From: Candidatus Kerfeldbacteria bacterium
GTDB lineage: Bacteria; Patescibacteriota; Patescibacteriia; SBBC01
DNA: 41,482 nt
Direction of reading: 5' to 3'
NCBI GenBank assembly: GCA_016207275.1
Contig: JACQPY010000001.1
Location: 1 to 41,482, forward strand
Positions 17,087-28,269 of this stretch are shown here, one piece after another. Position 1 is the first letter of the stretch. Each line of letters starts with the position of its first letter. The notes below the pieces were generated by a model. The model worked only from the letters and a program-made list of their open reading frames with translations, made no database searches and was not told where the DNA came from. The position numbers and the translations under genes are program-made.

Positions 17087-17512
17087 ATGCCGACTATTAG
17101 TCAGCTCGTCCGTCGCGGCCGGAAAGCCTCGCGGACAAAATCGAAGACGCCAGCCTTGCAGACCGTGCTTAACGCTTTGAAACGCCGGCGGGCCGAGCTA
17201 CCTAAAGGGAGTCCGTTTAAGCGCGGCGTTTGTATCAAGGTGACGACCATGACGCCGAAGAAGCCGAACTCGGCCTTGCGCAAGATCGCCCGGGTCCGTT
17301 TATCAAATGGCCAGGAAGTGACGGCCTACATCCCCGGCATTGGCCATAACCTGCAAGAGCACTCCATCGTTTTGATCCGCGGCGGCCGCGTCAAGGACTT
17401 GCCGGGCGTTCGCTACCACATCGTCCGCGGCGTCTACGATACCCAGGGCGTCAACGATCGTCACCAAGGTCGCAGCTTGTATGGGGCTAAACAGCCGTCG
17501 GAGAAAGGCTAA
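17087..17512 (+). CDS. rpsL: 30S ribosomal protein S12
   Basis: [11 protein letters not shown]...[17 protein letters not shown]. Confidence 0.97.
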   Translation: MPTISQLVRRGRKASRTKSKTPALQTVLNALKRRRAELPKGSPFKRGVCIKVTTMTPKKPNSALRKIARVRLSNGQEVTAYIPGIGHNLQEHSIVLIRGGRVKDLPGVRYHIVRGVYDTQGVNDRHQGRSLYGAKQPSEKG

Positions 17513-17515
17513 CCG

Positions 17516-17980
17516 ATGCGCGGCAAACGAGCACCGCAGCGGGAGATCGCGCCTGATCCGCGGTACAATTCGACCCTGATCGCCAAGTTCATCAATCATG
17601 TCATGGAGCGCGGCAAGAAGTCGGTGGCGCAGAAGATCGTCTACGGAGCCTTTGTCTTGGTTAAAGAAAAATCAAAACAGGATCCGTTAGGTGTCTTTGA
17701 CACGGCGATGAAAAATGTGGCGCCGATTCTGGAAGTCAAGTCGAAGCGCGTCGGCGGCGCGAATTACCAAATCCCGATCGAAGTGCGCGGCGATCGACGG
17801 ATTGCCTTGGCCATGCGCTGGATTATTGACGCGGCCAAGAATAAAAAGGGTCGGGCGATGCCCGATAAGCTAGCCCAGGAGTTGCTTGAAGCCAGCCAGA
17901 ACCAAGGCGACGCCGTCAAGAAACGGGCGGACGTGCACCGGATGGCCGAAGCGAATCGGGCCTTTGCCCATTTTGCATAG
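17516..17980 (+). CDS. rpsG: 30S ribosomal protein S7
   Basis: S7 sequence; position after rpsL. Confidence 0.96.
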   Translation: MRGKRAPQREIAPDPRYNSTLIAKFINHVMERGKKSVAQKIVYGAFVLVKEKSKQDPLGVFDTAMKNVAPILEVKSKRVGGANYQIPIEVRGDRRIALAMRWIIDAAKNKKGRAMPDKLAQELLEASQNQGDAVKKRADVHRMAEANRAFAHFA

Positions 17981-17981
17981 C

Positions 17982-18413
17982 ATGGGCGACGTTCCCCGCG
18001 GGCACGAGCGCCTATCCGATCCAGGCGAACTCGACAAACTAGGCCGTTCACCAGAAGTTCAGGCCGCCCACGATATCGTGGCGCGGAAGTTTGATGAACT
18101 CCTGCAGTCCGAAACGTTGTCGCGCGAGTTGATTGAAGAGATTACCGAATTGAAGCGGGAAATGTTTTGGCTTAACAGCCAGATCGACGCCGAGATCGAT
18201 AAACGACCCGATGCTCAACGACTTGCCCTGCGCCAGGAACGAACCGATATTTTTAAACGGTCTGAGCAAGCCCTCGATCATTTTCGGGTTCATCAGGCCG
18301 AAGAAACCGAGGATTACCTGGCGGTGCTTCGAACGTACCGCGATCAGCTTGAGCAGCTGCTGGAACGGCTTCAATCGGAGGGCGAGCAGTCTAAGTCAGG
18401 CGGCTCTTCGTAA
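17982..18413 (+). CDS. uncharacterised coiled-coil protein between rpsG and fusA
   Basis: 143-aa highly charged heptad-rich ORF starting 2 nt after rpsG. Confidence 0.65.
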   Translation: MGDVPRGHERLSDPGELDKLGRSPEVQAAHDIVARKFDELLQSETLSRELIEEITELKREMFWLNSQIDAEIDKRPDAQRLALRQERTDIFKRSEQALDHFRVHQAEETEDYLAVLRTYRDQLEQLLERLQSEGEQSKSGGSS

Positions 18414-18422
18414 ACCGCGACC

Positions 18423-20513
18423 ATGGCCCGAGAGTACAGCCTAGAAAAAACACGGAACATCGGTATTATCGCTCACATTGACGCCGGCAAGACCACGGTG
18501 TCGGAGCGAATTTTGTTTTACACCGGCAAGAAGCACAAGATCGGCGAGGTCCACGAAGGCGAAGCGGAAATGGACTGGATGGAACAGGAAAAAGAGCGCG
18601 GTATCACCATTACGGCCGCGGCCACGACCTGCTTTTGGTAAGCCAGCCGCATCAAACTGATTGATACGCCCGGCCACATTGACTTCACGGTCGAAGTCCA
18701 GCGCAGCTTACGGGTGCTGGACGGCGGAGTGGTGGTCTTCGACGGCGTGGCCGGGGTTGAACCGCAGTCGGAAACCGTCTGGCACCAAGCGGAAAAGTTC
18801 AACGTGCCGCGGATTTGCTTCATCAACAAGATGGATCGGATGGGCGCCGATTTTTACACTGACGTTAAGAGCATTCATGAGCGCTTGACCACTGACGCCT
18901 ACCCGGTGCAATTACCGATCGGCGCGGCCGAGACCTTCAAGGGTATTATCGACTTGTTCGAGCGCCAAGCGGAAATCTACAAAGATGATTTGGGCAAAGA
19001 GTTCGAGGGCGTGGCCGTTCCAGACGAGATGAAGGATAAGGTCGAGGAGTATCGCCACCGTTTGGTCGAAGCGATTTCCGAGACCGATGATGCGCTGCTG
19101 GAAAAGTACTTGGCTGGCACTGAACCGACCGTGGCTGAGCTGAAGGCCGCCTTGCGTCAAGCCGTGATCGCCAACAAGCTCGTGCCCATACTCTGCGGCT
19201 CGGCCTTGAAGAACAAAGGCGTCCAATTTTTGCTCGACGCCGTGGTTGAGTACTTGCCTAGTCCGCTGGACATTCCAGCGGTCAAGGGAACTGACCCAAA
19301 AACCGGCGCCGCCTTAGAACGGTCAGCCGACGACGCCGCACCGTTTACTGCCCTGGCTTTCAAGATTACGGCCGATCCATTCGTCGGCAAGCTAGCGTTT
19401 TTCCGGGTCTATTCCGGAAGCTTGAAGTCCGGATCGTACGTCTTAAACGCTTCCACTGGTCAGCAAGAGCGGATCGGCCGAATTGTCCGCTTGCACGCTA
19501 ACCACCGCGAAGAGGTGCATGAGGTGTATGCGGGTGAAATCGCCGCGGCGGTCGGCTTAAAGAGCACGACTACTGGCAACACGCTGTCCGATCCAAACCA
19601 CCCGATCGTGCTCGAATCGATTACCTTCCCTGATCCCGTCATCCATATCGCCATTGAACCAAAGACCAAGCAGGACCAGGAGAAGATGGGTTTGGCCCTC
19701 GCCCGGTTGGCCGAGGAAGATCCGACGTTCCGGGTGCGGAGCGATGAAGAGACTGCCCAGACCATCATTTCGGGAATGGGCGAGTTGCACCTGGAAATCA
19801 TCGTTGACCGGATGAAGCGGGAGTTCAAAGTGGAGGCTAACGTCGGTAAGCCGCAAGTGGCCTACCGCGAAACGATCACCAAACCAGCTGAAGGTGAAGG
19901 CAAGTACATTCGCCAAACCGGCGGCCGCGGACAGTACGGTCACTGCTGGCTGCGGGTCGAACCGCTGGCGTCAGGCACGGGCAAGGGCTACGAATTCGTC
20001 GACGAAGTTAGGGGCGGCGTCATTCCCAAAGAGTACATTACGCCGATCAACAAAGGCGTTCAGGAAGCCTTAGATCGCGGCATCCTGGCCGGCTATCCGG
20101 TCGTTGACGTTAAGGCGGTAGTCTACGACGGCAGCTACCACGAGGTTGATTCATCCGAGGCAGCCTTCAAGATTGCCGGTTCGATGGCGTTCCAGACAGC
20201 CGCTAAAAGGGCCGGACCGGTCCTGCTCGAGCCGATCATGAAGGTCGAGGTCGTGGTCCCGGAGCAGTTCATGGGTGATGTCTTGGGCGACTTGAACAGC
20301 AAGCGCGCCTCGATTAAGGAAATGCGCGACCGCGCCCAGTCAAAGGTTATCGACGCCGACGTGCCGCTGGCGGAAATGTTCGGCTATGCCACATCGCTCC
20401 GGTCGATGACCCAGGGCCGCGCCTCCTATACCATGGAGTTTTCCCGCTACGAGCAAGTGCCCAAGCACGTGGCTGAGGCCATTATTGTTAAGAGCGGGAA
20501 GGCTCCTTTATAG
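18423..20513 (+). CDS. fusA: elongation factor G, interrupted by in-frame TAA at 18639-18641
   Basis: Two same-frame ORFs (18423-18641 and from 18642) together give a full EF-G: ...[29 protein letters not shown].... Confidence 0.93.
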
Positions 20514-20659
20514 ACTTCGTTCCTCCACTTTTGTGGGGAAAAATACGTGGATAGTTCGTGGATAAGTTTTGCTCGTTCGAGGGTCGAAAGGCGCTTTCGC
20601 TAATCTTAGCAAAAAAATCACCTTAGTTCCGGGAAAATTTGACGATTAAGCCCTTAGGC

Positions 20660-20688
20660 TTGCAAAGATGGGATATGCCTAGTATAAT
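20660..20688 (+). promoter_or_regulatory. promoter TTGCAA-17-TATAAT upstream of tuf
   Basis: -35 at 20660-20665, perfect -10 at 20683-20688. Confidence 0.7.
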
Positions 20689-20783
20689 CGGTGGTGCTGC
20701 AGGCAGTGCGGTGTGTTCAAAACGGTTCAAAATTTATTTACTTTAAGAGTCAAAACATTTAGGTAAGCGAGGAAAGACACTAT

Positions 20784-21968
20784 ATGGCAGCCAAGTTTGA
20801 GCGGACTAAGCCACACGTTAACGTCGGCACGATTGGTCACGTCGACCACGGTAAGACTACGCTGACCGCGGCGATTTTGAAGACGCTCCGAGCCAAGGGC
20901 TTCAAGGCCCAGGACAAAGGGGTCGACGACATCGACAACGCGCCTGAGGAAAAAGCGCGGGGAATTACCATTGCCACCGCCCACTGCGAGTACGAGTCGG
21001 AGAAGCGACACTACGCCCACGTCGATTGTCCTGGCCACGCTGACTACGTCAAGAACATGATTACCGGGGCCGCCCAGATGGACGGGGCCATTCTGGTCGT
21101 CTCCGCGGTCGACGGTCCGATGCCGCAGACCCGCGAACACATCCTGCTGGCCAAGCAGGTTGGGGTGCCGCATATCGTCGTCTTCCTCAACAAGGTTGAC
21201 ATGGTCGACGACCAGGAACTGATTGACCTGGTGGAAGTGGAAATCCGCGACCTGCTCAAGAAGTACGAGTTTCCGGGCGAGACCACGCCGATCATCCGCG
21301 GCTCCGCGCTGAAAGCGCTTGAGGGCGAGGCCTCGTCTCAGGACAAGATCATGGAGCTGATCAAGACGCTCGACGAGTACATTCCGGAACCACAGCGTGA
21401 AACCGACAAGCCTTTCTTGATGCCGATTGAGGACATCTTCTCGATTGAGGGTCGCGGGACTGTCGTCACCGGCCGGATTGAGCGCGGGCTGATCAAACTT
21501 AATAATGAGGTGGAGATTGTCGGTTTGCGCGCTACCTCGAAAACGGTGGTAACCGGCATTGAAATGTTCAATAAGCAGCTCGACGAAGGCCGGGCTGGCG
21601 ACAACGCCGGTCTACTGCTCCGCGGTACCAAGAAGGAAGACGTCGAGCGCGGGCAGGTATTAGCCAAGCCCGGCTCGATTACCCCCCATGCCGAGTTTGA
21701 TGCCGAGGTCTACATCCTGACCAAGGAGGAAGGCGGTCGACACACGCCGTTCTTCAAGGGTTACAAGCCGCAGTTCTACGTTCGGACGACCGACGTCACC
21801 GGTGAGGTCGAGCTGCCCAGCGGCACCGAGATGGTCATGCCGGGCGACACGGTCAACCTCAAGATCAAGCTGATTGCCCCGGTCGCGCTCCAAGAGAAGC
21901 AGCGATTCGCCATTCGCGAGGGCGGGCACACGGTCGGCGCCGGCGTAGTCACCAAAATCATCAAGTAA
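20784..21968 (+). CDS. tuf: elongation factor Tu
   Basis: [19 protein letters not shown]...; full-length EF-Tu. Confidence 0.98.
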   Translation: MAAKFERTKPHVNVGTIGHVDHGKTTLTAAILKTLRAKGFKAQDKGVDDIDNAPEEKARGITIATAHCEYESEKRHYAHVDCPGHADYVKNMITGAAQMDGAILVVSAVDGPMPQTREHILLAKQVGVPHIVVFLNKVDMVDDQELIDLVEVEIRDLLKKYEFPGETTPIIRGSALKALEGEASSQDKIMELIKTLDEYIPEPQRETDKPFLMPIEDIFSIEGRGTVVTGRIERGLIKLNNEVEIVGLRATSKTVVTGIEMFNKQLDEGRAGDNAGLLLRGTKKEDVERGQVLAKPGSITPHAEFDAEVYILTKEEGGRHTPFFKGYKPQFYVRTTDVTGEVELPSGTEMVMPGDTVNLKIKLIAPVALQEKQRFAIREGGHTVGAGVVTKIIK

Positions 21969-21998
21969 GGGAGACCAACCAGTCGCATTGCTCTTTCT

Positions 21999-22355
21999 AT
22001 GGCCGAACAGGAACTCAAGACCGACCAGCCGGCGGAGCCAGAAGAAGAAAGCCATCAGCGCGTCCGGATTAAGATTCGGGCCTACGACCACAAGGTGATT
22101 GACCAGTCGACCCGGACGATTATGGAGACGGCCGAGCGCACCGGCGCCACTGTCAAAGGTCCGGTCCCGCTGCCCACCGAGAAGTCGAAGTTTACGGTCA
22201 TCCGCTCGCCGTTCGTCCACAAGAACTCCCGGGAGCAGTACGAAATGCGGATCCACAAGCGGCTGATCGACATTATTGATCCGACCCCGAAGACGGTTGA
22301 GGCCCTGACCAACCTGAGTCTGCCGGCCGGGGTTGACATCGAAATCAAAATGTAG
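21999..22355 (+). CDS. rpsJ: 30S ribosomal protein S10
   Basis: [19 protein letters not shown]; acidic N-terminal extension. Confidence 0.95.
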   Translation: MAEQELKTDQPAEPEEESHQRVRIKIRAYDHKVIDQSTRTIMETAERTGATVKGPVPLPTEKSKFTVIRSPFVHKNSREQYEMRIHKRLIDIIDPTPKTVEALTNLSLPAGVDIEIKM

Positions 22356-22555
22356 TACGGTTGGTGTTCCCAACCAAACTGAAACAATTCGCGACCGACA
22401 AGTAGGTTCTGGAGCTGATAATCCTGCTATCGCTTCGGCGCTAAGCCCCAGATAACGATTTGTCAGTTTCACGTGAGCGGGGTCTGCCTCTCTACGTAGA
22501 CTGGCAAGCAGGAACCCGCTCTTTTCGGCTGCCGGCCAAATACCTTAACGACGCT

Positions 22556-23161
22556 ATGTCATTTATTATCGCTAAAAAAATCGGAATGACCCGCCGCTTC
22601 CGCGACGACGGCACCGTGGTGCCGGTGACCATCCTCCAGGCCGGTCCGTGTACCGTGACGCACGTTCGGACGCCGGACAAAGACGGTTATACCGCTATCC
22701 AGCTTGGCTTTGGCACCAAACGTCACCCGGCCAAACCGCAGCAACAGGCCTGGACTGACATGGGTTCGTTTGCGGTGGTGCATGAGTTCCGACTGCCGTC
22801 AACCGAGGGATTTGCCCGCGGGAAAAAGCTCGACGTTGGTGTTTTTCAACCTGGCGCGGCAGTCAAGGTGACCGGCGTCTCAAAAGGCCGCGGGTTTCAA
22901 GGCGTGGTCAAACGACATCACTTTGCCGGCGGACCAGCCAGCCACGGTCATAAGGATAACCTTCGGGCTCCCGGTTCGATCGGCGCCACCTTTCCGCAGC
23001 ACGTCATGAAGGGTACCCGGATGGCCGGTCGAATGGGCGCTGAGCGCGTGTCGGTCAACCAGCTTGAAGTGATTGAAGTGGTTCCAGATCAGCACCTCTT
23101 GTTGATTAAGGGTGCTGTTCCGGGACCGCGTAACGGAATCGTTTTTGTCCAGTCAGCTTAA
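22556..23161 (+). CDS. rplC: 50S ribosomal protein L3
   Basis: KKIGMTRRF...GVSKGRGFQGVVKRHHFAGGPASHGH. Confidence 0.96.
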   Translation: MSFIIAKKIGMTRRFRDDGTVVPVTILQAGPCTVTHVRTPDKDGYTAIQLGFGTKRHPAKPQQQAWTDMGSFAVVHEFRLPSTEGFARGKKLDVGVFQPGAAVKVTGVSKGRGFQGVVKRHHFAGGPASHGHKDNLRAPGSIGATFPQHVMKGTRMAGRMGAERVSVNQLEVIEVVPDQHLLLIKGAVPGPRNGIVFVQSA

Positions 23162-23165
23162 GACC

Positions 23166-23810
23166 ATGCCAAAAGTCCCAGTCTTCAACCTGGAAGGCAA
23201 GGAAGTCGGCGTCAAGGAGTTGCCGGACCGAATTTTCGGCCTGTCGGTTTCGCCGGCCCTGGTCGAGCAGGCGGTCGAGGCGCAACGAGCCAACGCCCGC
23301 CAGGCCATCGCCCACACCAAGACGCGGGCGGAAGTTCGTGGCGGCGGTAGGAAGCCGTGGCGACAAAAAGGGACGGGCCGGGCTCGTCACGGTTCAATTC
23401 GCTCGCCGATTTGGAAAGGCGGCGGCGTGGCCCACGGCCCGCGTTCGAACCGAAACTTTTCCATCAAGCTGAATCAGAAAGCGAAGCAGCGGGCGCTGTT
23501 CATGGTCCTGTCGGACAAAGTAGCCAGCCGGCAGCTGGTCGTAGTTGATTCATTTGAGCTGCCAACGGTGAAGACTAAAATTTTTGCTCAACTGCTCAAG
23601 CGGTTGCCGGTGGCGGCCTCGACGTTACTGGTGCTCCCGGCGAAGAATGAGGTGCTGGAGAAATCTTCGCGGAACATTCCTGGCGTGACGCCGATCTTGG
23701 GCAACAGCTTGAACGTCGTTGACGTGTTGCGTCACCGGACGGTGCTGATGCCGGCTGAAGCGGTGGAAGTCATTGAACGGACGTATCGTCACGGCCGTAA
23801 AGCATCGTAA
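23166..23810 (+). CDS. rplD: 50S ribosomal protein L4
   Basis: TRAEVRGGGRKPWRQKGTGRARHGSIRSPIWKGGG. Confidence 0.96.
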   Translation: MPKVPVFNLEGKEVGVKELPDRIFGLSVSPALVEQAVEAQRANARQAIAHTKTRAEVRGGGRKPWRQKGTGRARHGSIRSPIWKGGGVAHGPRSNRNFSIKLNQKAKQRALFMVLSDKVASRQLVVVDSFELPTVKTKIFAQLLKRLPVAASTLLVLPAKNEVLEKSSRNIPGVTPILGNSLNVVDVLRHRTVLMPAEAVEVIERTYRHGRKAS

Positions 23811-23814
23811 GACT

Positions 23815-24315
23815 ATGGGACTATTTGACCGCTTCAAGTCGAAAAAAGAGAAGATCGGCCGGGACAAAAAGCCGAAGCACGTTGTGACGGACAAGGCTAA
23901 GCGTGATCGTGCCGCCGAGCAGCGTCGACAATTTGCCGCGGTGCCCGCGGCCGGCGTTGCGACCAAGGTTGAGACCCAGCGTGAAACCACCCACCAGCCA
24001 TCCCGGAAGTCAGCCCCGCGTCGCGACGACACCGGCCAGGCCTATCGGATTCTCCTCCGGACCGTGGTGACCGAGAAAGCGACACGCGTGCAGGCCGACG
24101 GTCAGTACGTTTTCGCCGTGGCGCCAACCGCCAACAAGCTTGACGTCAGCCGCGCCATCCAGAGCCTCTACGGCGTGCGACCGGTTCGGGTAAACATCAT
24201 GAATATGCGCGGTAAGTTCATTCGCTACGGCCGGACAACCGGTCGGACGAAAGCCTGGAAGAAAGCGGTCATCACCGTGCCGCCCGGTCAGAAGCTTGAC
24301 ATTAGCGGAGCCTGA
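23815..24315 (+). CDS. rplW: 50S ribosomal protein L23 with long N-terminal extension
   Basis: C-terminal half is canonical L23 ([28 protein letters not shown]); N-terminus [13 protein letters not shown] is extra. Confidence 0.93.
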   Translation: MGLFDRFKSKKEKIGRDKKPKHVVTDKAKRDRAAEQRRQFAAVPAAGVATKVETQRETTHQPSRKSAPRRDDTGQAYRILLRTVVTEKATRVQADGQYVFAVAPTANKLDVSRAIQSLYGVRPVRVNIMNMRGKFIRYGRTTGRTKAWKKAVITVPPGQKLDISGA

Positions 24316-24317
24316 CC

Positions 24318-25148
24318 ATGGCCGTCCGCATTTACAAACCGACCAGTCCCGGACGCCGCCAGTCGTCGGTCAGTACGTTTGAGGAAATTACTAAACGCGA
24401 ACCCGAGAAGTCGCTGATTATCGCGCTGACATCGAAAGCCGGCCGCAATGTTCAGGGAAAAATTACCGTGCGGCACCAGGGCCGCGGTCACAAGCGTTAC
24501 TACCGGATCGTCGATTTTAAGCGCCAGCGCTACGACACGCCGGCGACCGTCATGGCCATTGAGTACGACCCCAACCGTTCAGCCTACCTCGCCTTGTTGC
24601 AGTTTCCCGACGGCGAAAGGCGGTACATCTTGGCGCCACAGGACCTGAAAGTTGGAATGCTGGTGGTTTCCTCGCGCCGTAGTGTGCCGGTTCAGGTTGG
24701 TAACCGGGCGCCGTTAGCTGGTCTCCCGGTTGGCCTGCTGGTGCACAACGTGGAGCTGACGCCCGGCAAGGGGGCAGAGATTGTTCGCGCGGCTGGTGCC
24801 GCCGCCACGCTGATGGCCGTCGAGGGCAACTACGCGCACCTCAAGCTGCCGTCAGGCGAAGTTCGCATGGTGCCAAAGGAAGCGACGGCGACGATTGGTC
24901 AGGTTGGCCATGTCGACTACGTCAACGTCCGCTGGGGCAAGGCCGGCCGGATGCGCCACCGCGGCATTCGTCCCTCAGTCCGCGGCAAGGCGATGAATCC
25001 GGTTGACCACCCGCATGGCGGCGGCGAAGGCGTCAACCCGATTGGCTTAAAGTACCCGAAGACGCCGTGGGGCAAGCACGCCCTCGGCGTGAAGACGCGT
25101 CGCAAGCACCGACGTTCTGATCACCTCATTATCCGACGGCGGAAGTAA
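24318..25148 (+). CDS. rplB: 50S ribosomal protein L2
   Basis: [12 protein letters not shown] and full L2 sequence. Confidence 0.97.
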   Translation: MAVRIYKPTSPGRRQSSVSTFEEITKREPEKSLIIALTSKAGRNVQGKITVRHQGRGHKRYYRIVDFKRQRYDTPATVMAIEYDPNRSAYLALLQFPDGERRYILAPQDLKVGMLVVSSRRSVPVQVGNRAPLAGLPVGLLVHNVELTPGKGAEIVRAAGAAATLMAVEGNYAHLKLPSGEVRMVPKEATATIGQVGHVDYVNVRWGKAGRMRHRGIRPSVRGKAMNPVDHPHGGGEGVNPIGLKYPKTPWGKHALGVKTRRKHRRSDHLIIRRRK

Positions 25149-25152
25149 ATCT

Positions 25153-25491
25153 ATGTCACGCAGTCTCAAGAAAGGACCGTTTACGGATCCAAAGTTGCTC
25201 AAGAAGTTAGGCCGACTTAAGGCTGGCGATCGGACGGTGATTAAGACCTGGTCACGCGATTCAGTGATCACGCCGGAGATGGTCGGTTTCACCATTGGCG
25301 TCCACAACGGCCGGACGCACTTACCCGTCTATATCGTCGAGAATATGGTTGGCCACCGACTCGGCGAATTTTCTCCGACGCGCAAGTTTGTTCGGCACGG
25401 CGGTCGAATCCAGAAAGAAGCTGAAGCCGCGGCCGCCGCCGCCGCGGCCACGGCGACCAAGGTCGCCAAACCGGCCGAGGAGACGAAGTAA
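25153..25491 (+). CDS. rpsS: 30S ribosomal protein S19
   Basis: [12 protein letters not shown]...; Ala-rich C-terminal tail. Confidence 0.96.
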   Translation: MSRSLKKGPFTDPKLLKKLGRLKAGDRTVIKTWSRDSVITPEMVGFTIGVHNGRTHLPVYIVENMVGHRLGEFSPTRKFVRHGGRIQKEAEAAAAAAAATATKVAKPAEETK

Positions 25492-25494
25492 GGT

Positions 25495-26007
25495 ATGGAC
25501 GTGGTGGCTAAACTTCGCTTCCTCCGTCTGGCGCCCCGTAAGGTGCGGTTGGTTTTAGATCTGATTCGCGGTCAGGCCGTTACCGACGCCGAAGTGCAGC
25601 TCCAGCACCTGCCCAAAGCGGCCAGTCGACCGCTGCTGAAGCTGCTGAAGTCGGCGGAAGCCAACGCCGAGCACAATTTCAAGCTCGATCCCAAGACTTT
25701 GTACGTCAAGCAGGCCTTCGCCGACGAAGGACCGAAACTAAAGCGATTCCAGCCGCGGGCGATGGGTCGAGCCACGCCGGTCATGAAACGCCTGTCGCAC
25801 GTAACCGTCGTCCTCGCTCCCCGCATTGGCGCAACGCCAAGCCCGAAGAAGCCGGCCGAATCCGCCCCGGCAAAGTGGTCGCGGAAGAACGTCAAAGGCC
25901 AGCCGGCTGAGCCAAGCGTTTCGGGGAGCAAATCGACCGCCACGCCAACTTCAGTAAAGCGATCATCCGAACGTCTGAGCCATCCCGGCGAAAAGGCTAA
26001 GGTCTAG
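25495..26007 (+). CDS. rplV: 50S ribosomal protein L22
   Basis: LRFLRLAPRKVRLVLDLIRGQ...; long basic C-terminal extension. Confidence 0.95.
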   Translation: MDVVAKLRFLRLAPRKVRLVLDLIRGQAVTDAEVQLQHLPKAASRPLLKLLKSAEANAEHNFKLDPKTLYVKQAFADEGPKLKRFQPRAMGRATPVMKRLSHVTVVLAPRIGATPSPKKPAESAPAKWSRKNVKGQPAEPSVSGSKSTATPTSVKRSSERLSHPGEKAKV

Positions 26008-26009
26008 CC

Positions 26010-26681
26010 ATGGGACAGAAGGTACATCCGAAAGTATTCCGCATCGGTGTCATTGACACCTGGAATTCGAAATGGTTTGCCCGACAGAGTAAGAAGTACA
26101 GCGAATTACTCCGCGAGGATGTGGAAATCCGTTCGTTCCTCAACCGTAAATTAGGCGAGGCCGGATTAGCCAGCGTTGACATTGAGCGTTCGGCTAACGG
26201 CGTGGCCGTGACCATCAACACCTCTCGACCGGGAATGGTCATTGGACGCGGTGGCACCGGCGTCGAACAGTTGAGGAAAGATCTGACTCGTATCATCGGA
26301 CGAGGACGTCGCAAGGTTAACGTGAAAGTCAACGTCCAGGAAGTTGGCAACCCCGAACAGAACGCCCAAGTCGTTGTCCGCAACGTCATTGACCAAATTC
26401 AGAAACGCCTGCCCTTTCGCCGGGTGATGAAGCACACCATCGACCAGATTATGCGCGCCGGCGCGCTGGGCGCAAAAGTCATCCTCGCCGGCCGTCTCAA
26501 CGGCGCGGAAATCGCCCGAACGGAAAAACTCTCCACCGGTAAGATTCCGCTCCAAACGCTGCGGGCCAACGTGGAGTACGCCCGCGGCGCAGCCCGGACC
26601 ACCTACGGGGCGATCGGCGTCAAGGTTTGGATCTACCGCGGCGAGGTCTTTGCCGAGAAGAATCGTCATGAGCCAGCCTGA
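26010..26681 (+). CDS. rpsC: 30S ribosomal protein S3
   Basis: [13 protein letters not shown]..., KH domain [14 protein letters not shown]. Confidence 0.96.
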   Translation: MGQKVHPKVFRIGVIDTWNSKWFARQSKKYSELLREDVEIRSFLNRKLGEAGLASVDIERSANGVAVTINTSRPGMVIGRGGTGVEQLRKDLTRIIGRGRRKVNVKVNVQEVGNPEQNAQVVVRNVIDQIQKRLPFRRVMKHTIDQIMRAGALGAKVILAGRLNGAEIARTEKLSTGKIPLQTLRANVEYARGAARTTYGAIGVKVWIYRGEVFAEKNRHEPA

Positions 26682-26686
26682 GCACT

Positions 26687-27100
26687 ATGTTACTCCCGAA
26701 GAAGGTTAAACATCGCAAGCACCAACGTGGCGCGATCCGCGGCAAAGCCCGGCGCAAAACCGAGTTGAGTTTCGGGTCTTTTGGCCTACGGGCGCTGGAA
26801 GCATCCTGGCTGACCGCGCGGCAGATCGAAGCGGCCCGGCGGGCGATGACCCGATTTGTTCAACGCGGCGGCAAGATTTGGATTCGCATTTTTCCCGACA
26901 AACCGGTGACGTTCAAGGGATTGGAGGTCGGCATGGGCGGCGGCAAGGGTGCAGTCGACCATTTTGTGGCCGTGGTTAAACCCGGAACGGTACTCTTTGA
27001 AATGGACGGCGTGGCCCCCGACGTTGCCCGCGAAGCCTTGCGCCTGGCCGCCTACAAGCTGCCGGTCAAAACGCGGGTGGTGGACAAGGAAATGATTTAG
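26687..27100 (+). CDS. rplP: 50S ribosomal protein L16
   Basis: [15 protein letters not shown].... Confidence 0.97.
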   Translation: MLLPKKVKHRKHQRGAIRGKARRKTELSFGSFGLRALEASWLTARQIEAARRAMTRFVQRGGKIWIRIFPDKPVTFKGLEVGMGGGKGAVDHFVAVVKPGTVLFEMDGVAPDVAREALRLAAYKLPVKTRVVDKEMI

Positions 27101-27101
27101 C

Positions 27102-27317
27102 ATGCCGAAACGACGTGACCAGCTCAACGAATTACGCCATCACGGCCGTCCCGAACTGCAGCGACTGCTGGCGGCGAGCCGCGAAGCCTTGCGTGATCTT
27201 CGTTTTCGGGTGGCCGCTAACCAGCATAAAGACGTTCGCGAGATTCGTGAACTTCGAGCGCGGATCGCTCGGATCCAGACTTTTATGAAACACTTACGGT
27301 CATCGTCGGAGACCTAA
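27102..27317 (+). CDS. rpmC: 50S ribosomal protein L29
   Basis: ASREALRDLRFRVAANQHKDVREIRELRARIARIQT; operon position. Confidence 0.9.
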   Translation: MPKRRDQLNELRHHGRPELQRLLAASREALRDLRFRVAANQHKDVREIRELRARIARIQTFMKHLRSSSET

Positions 27318-27320
27318 TCG

Positions 27321-27590
27321 ATGTCGACAAAACATTCCCGTCGCCGACGTTTGATGGGGACCGTGGTCGCTGACCGAATGGCGAAGACGGTGGTGGTTCG
27401 GATCGAACGCGTCAAGACCCACCCCCAATACCGCAAGCAGTTTCGTGTCAGCACCAAACTCAAAGCCCACGACGAGCAACGGCAATTTCATGTTGGCGAC
27501 CGGGTGGTCATTGAGGAAACCCGTCCGTGGTCGAAAGACAAGCGGTGGCGTGTCGTCAGCCGCGTCGGCGGGCGTCAGGAGGGGGCATGA
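27321..27590 (+). CDS. rpsQ: 30S ribosomal protein S17
   Basis: [40 protein letters not shown]. Confidence 0.95.
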   Translation: MSTKHSRRRRLMGTVVADRMAKTVVVRIERVKTHPQYRKQFRVSTKLKAHDEQRQFHVGDRVVIEETRPWSKDKRWRVVSRVGGRQEGA

Positions 27591-27958
27591 TTCAGCTGCG
27601 AACGATGCTCCACGTAGCCGATAACTCCGGTGCCCGAAAGGTGATGTGTATTCGAGTTTTGGGCGGTCACCGCAAACGATACGCCCGCCTGGGGGAGATC
27701 ATCACGGTCAGCGTCAAAGAAGCGGTTCCGCGGGCGGCAGTTAAGAAAGGTGAGGTCGCTCACGCCGTGGTCGTCCGCCAACGCAAAGAGTACCAGCGCC
27801 TGGATGGAACGGCCGTTCGGTTTGACGAGAATGCCTGCGTCCTGATTGACCGTACGTCAAAGGAGCCGCGGGCGACTCGCGTCTTCGGGCCGATTGCCCG
27901 CGAGCTCAAGCAGAAAGGTTTTACCAAGATTATTTCCCTGGCGCCCGAGGTGGTATGA
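27587..27958 (+). CDS. rplN: 50S ribosomal protein L14
   Basis: [31 protein letters not shown] overlap with rpsQ. Confidence 0.97.
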   Translation: MIQLRTMLHVADNSGARKVMCIRVLGGHRKRYARLGEIITVSVKEAVPRAAVKKGEVAHAVVVRQRKEYQRLDGTAVRFDENACVLIDRTSKEPRATRVFGPIARELKQKGFTKIISLAPEVV

Positions 27959-28269
27959 CCGTGCCGCGCATCAAGAAAGGCGATCTCGTCCAGGTGGTCA
28001 CCGGTAAGGATCGCGGCAAGCGAGGTAAAGTGCTGCAGGTGCTTTCAAAGTACGAGCGCATCGTGGTGGAGAATCTAAATTTAATGACCAAGAATGTTCG
28101 CGCCCGCCGCGAACGCGAAAAGGGACAGCGGATTCAGTTCGCTTCGCCGCTGCACCTCTCCAATGTCCAGTTAATCTGCGGCCAGTGCGGCCGGCTGACT
28201 CGGCCGATGGTCAAGCGGTTGGGCGAAAAAAAAGTTCGCAGCTGTGCAAAATGCCACGAAACCCTATGA
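27955..28269 (+). CDS. rplX: 50S ribosomal protein L24
   Basis: [23 protein letters not shown]. Confidence 0.95.
   Translation: MTVPRIKKGDLVQVVTGKDRGKRGKVLQVLSKYERIVVENLNLMTKNVRARREREKGQRIQFASPLHLSNVQLICGQCGRLTRPMVKRLGEKKVRSCAKCHETL

Noticed and set aside
18423-20513. Genome-wide reassignment of TAA to a sense codon
   Set aside because: Many intact ORFs in the window end at TAA at the expected C-terminus, so TAA acts as a normal stop.
20532-20565. DnaA-box cluster (TGTGGGGAA, CGTGGATAG, CGTGGATAA) suggesting an origin
   Set aside because: Only one 9-mer is within one mismatch of TGTGGATAA; no dnaA or AT-rich unwinding region nearby.
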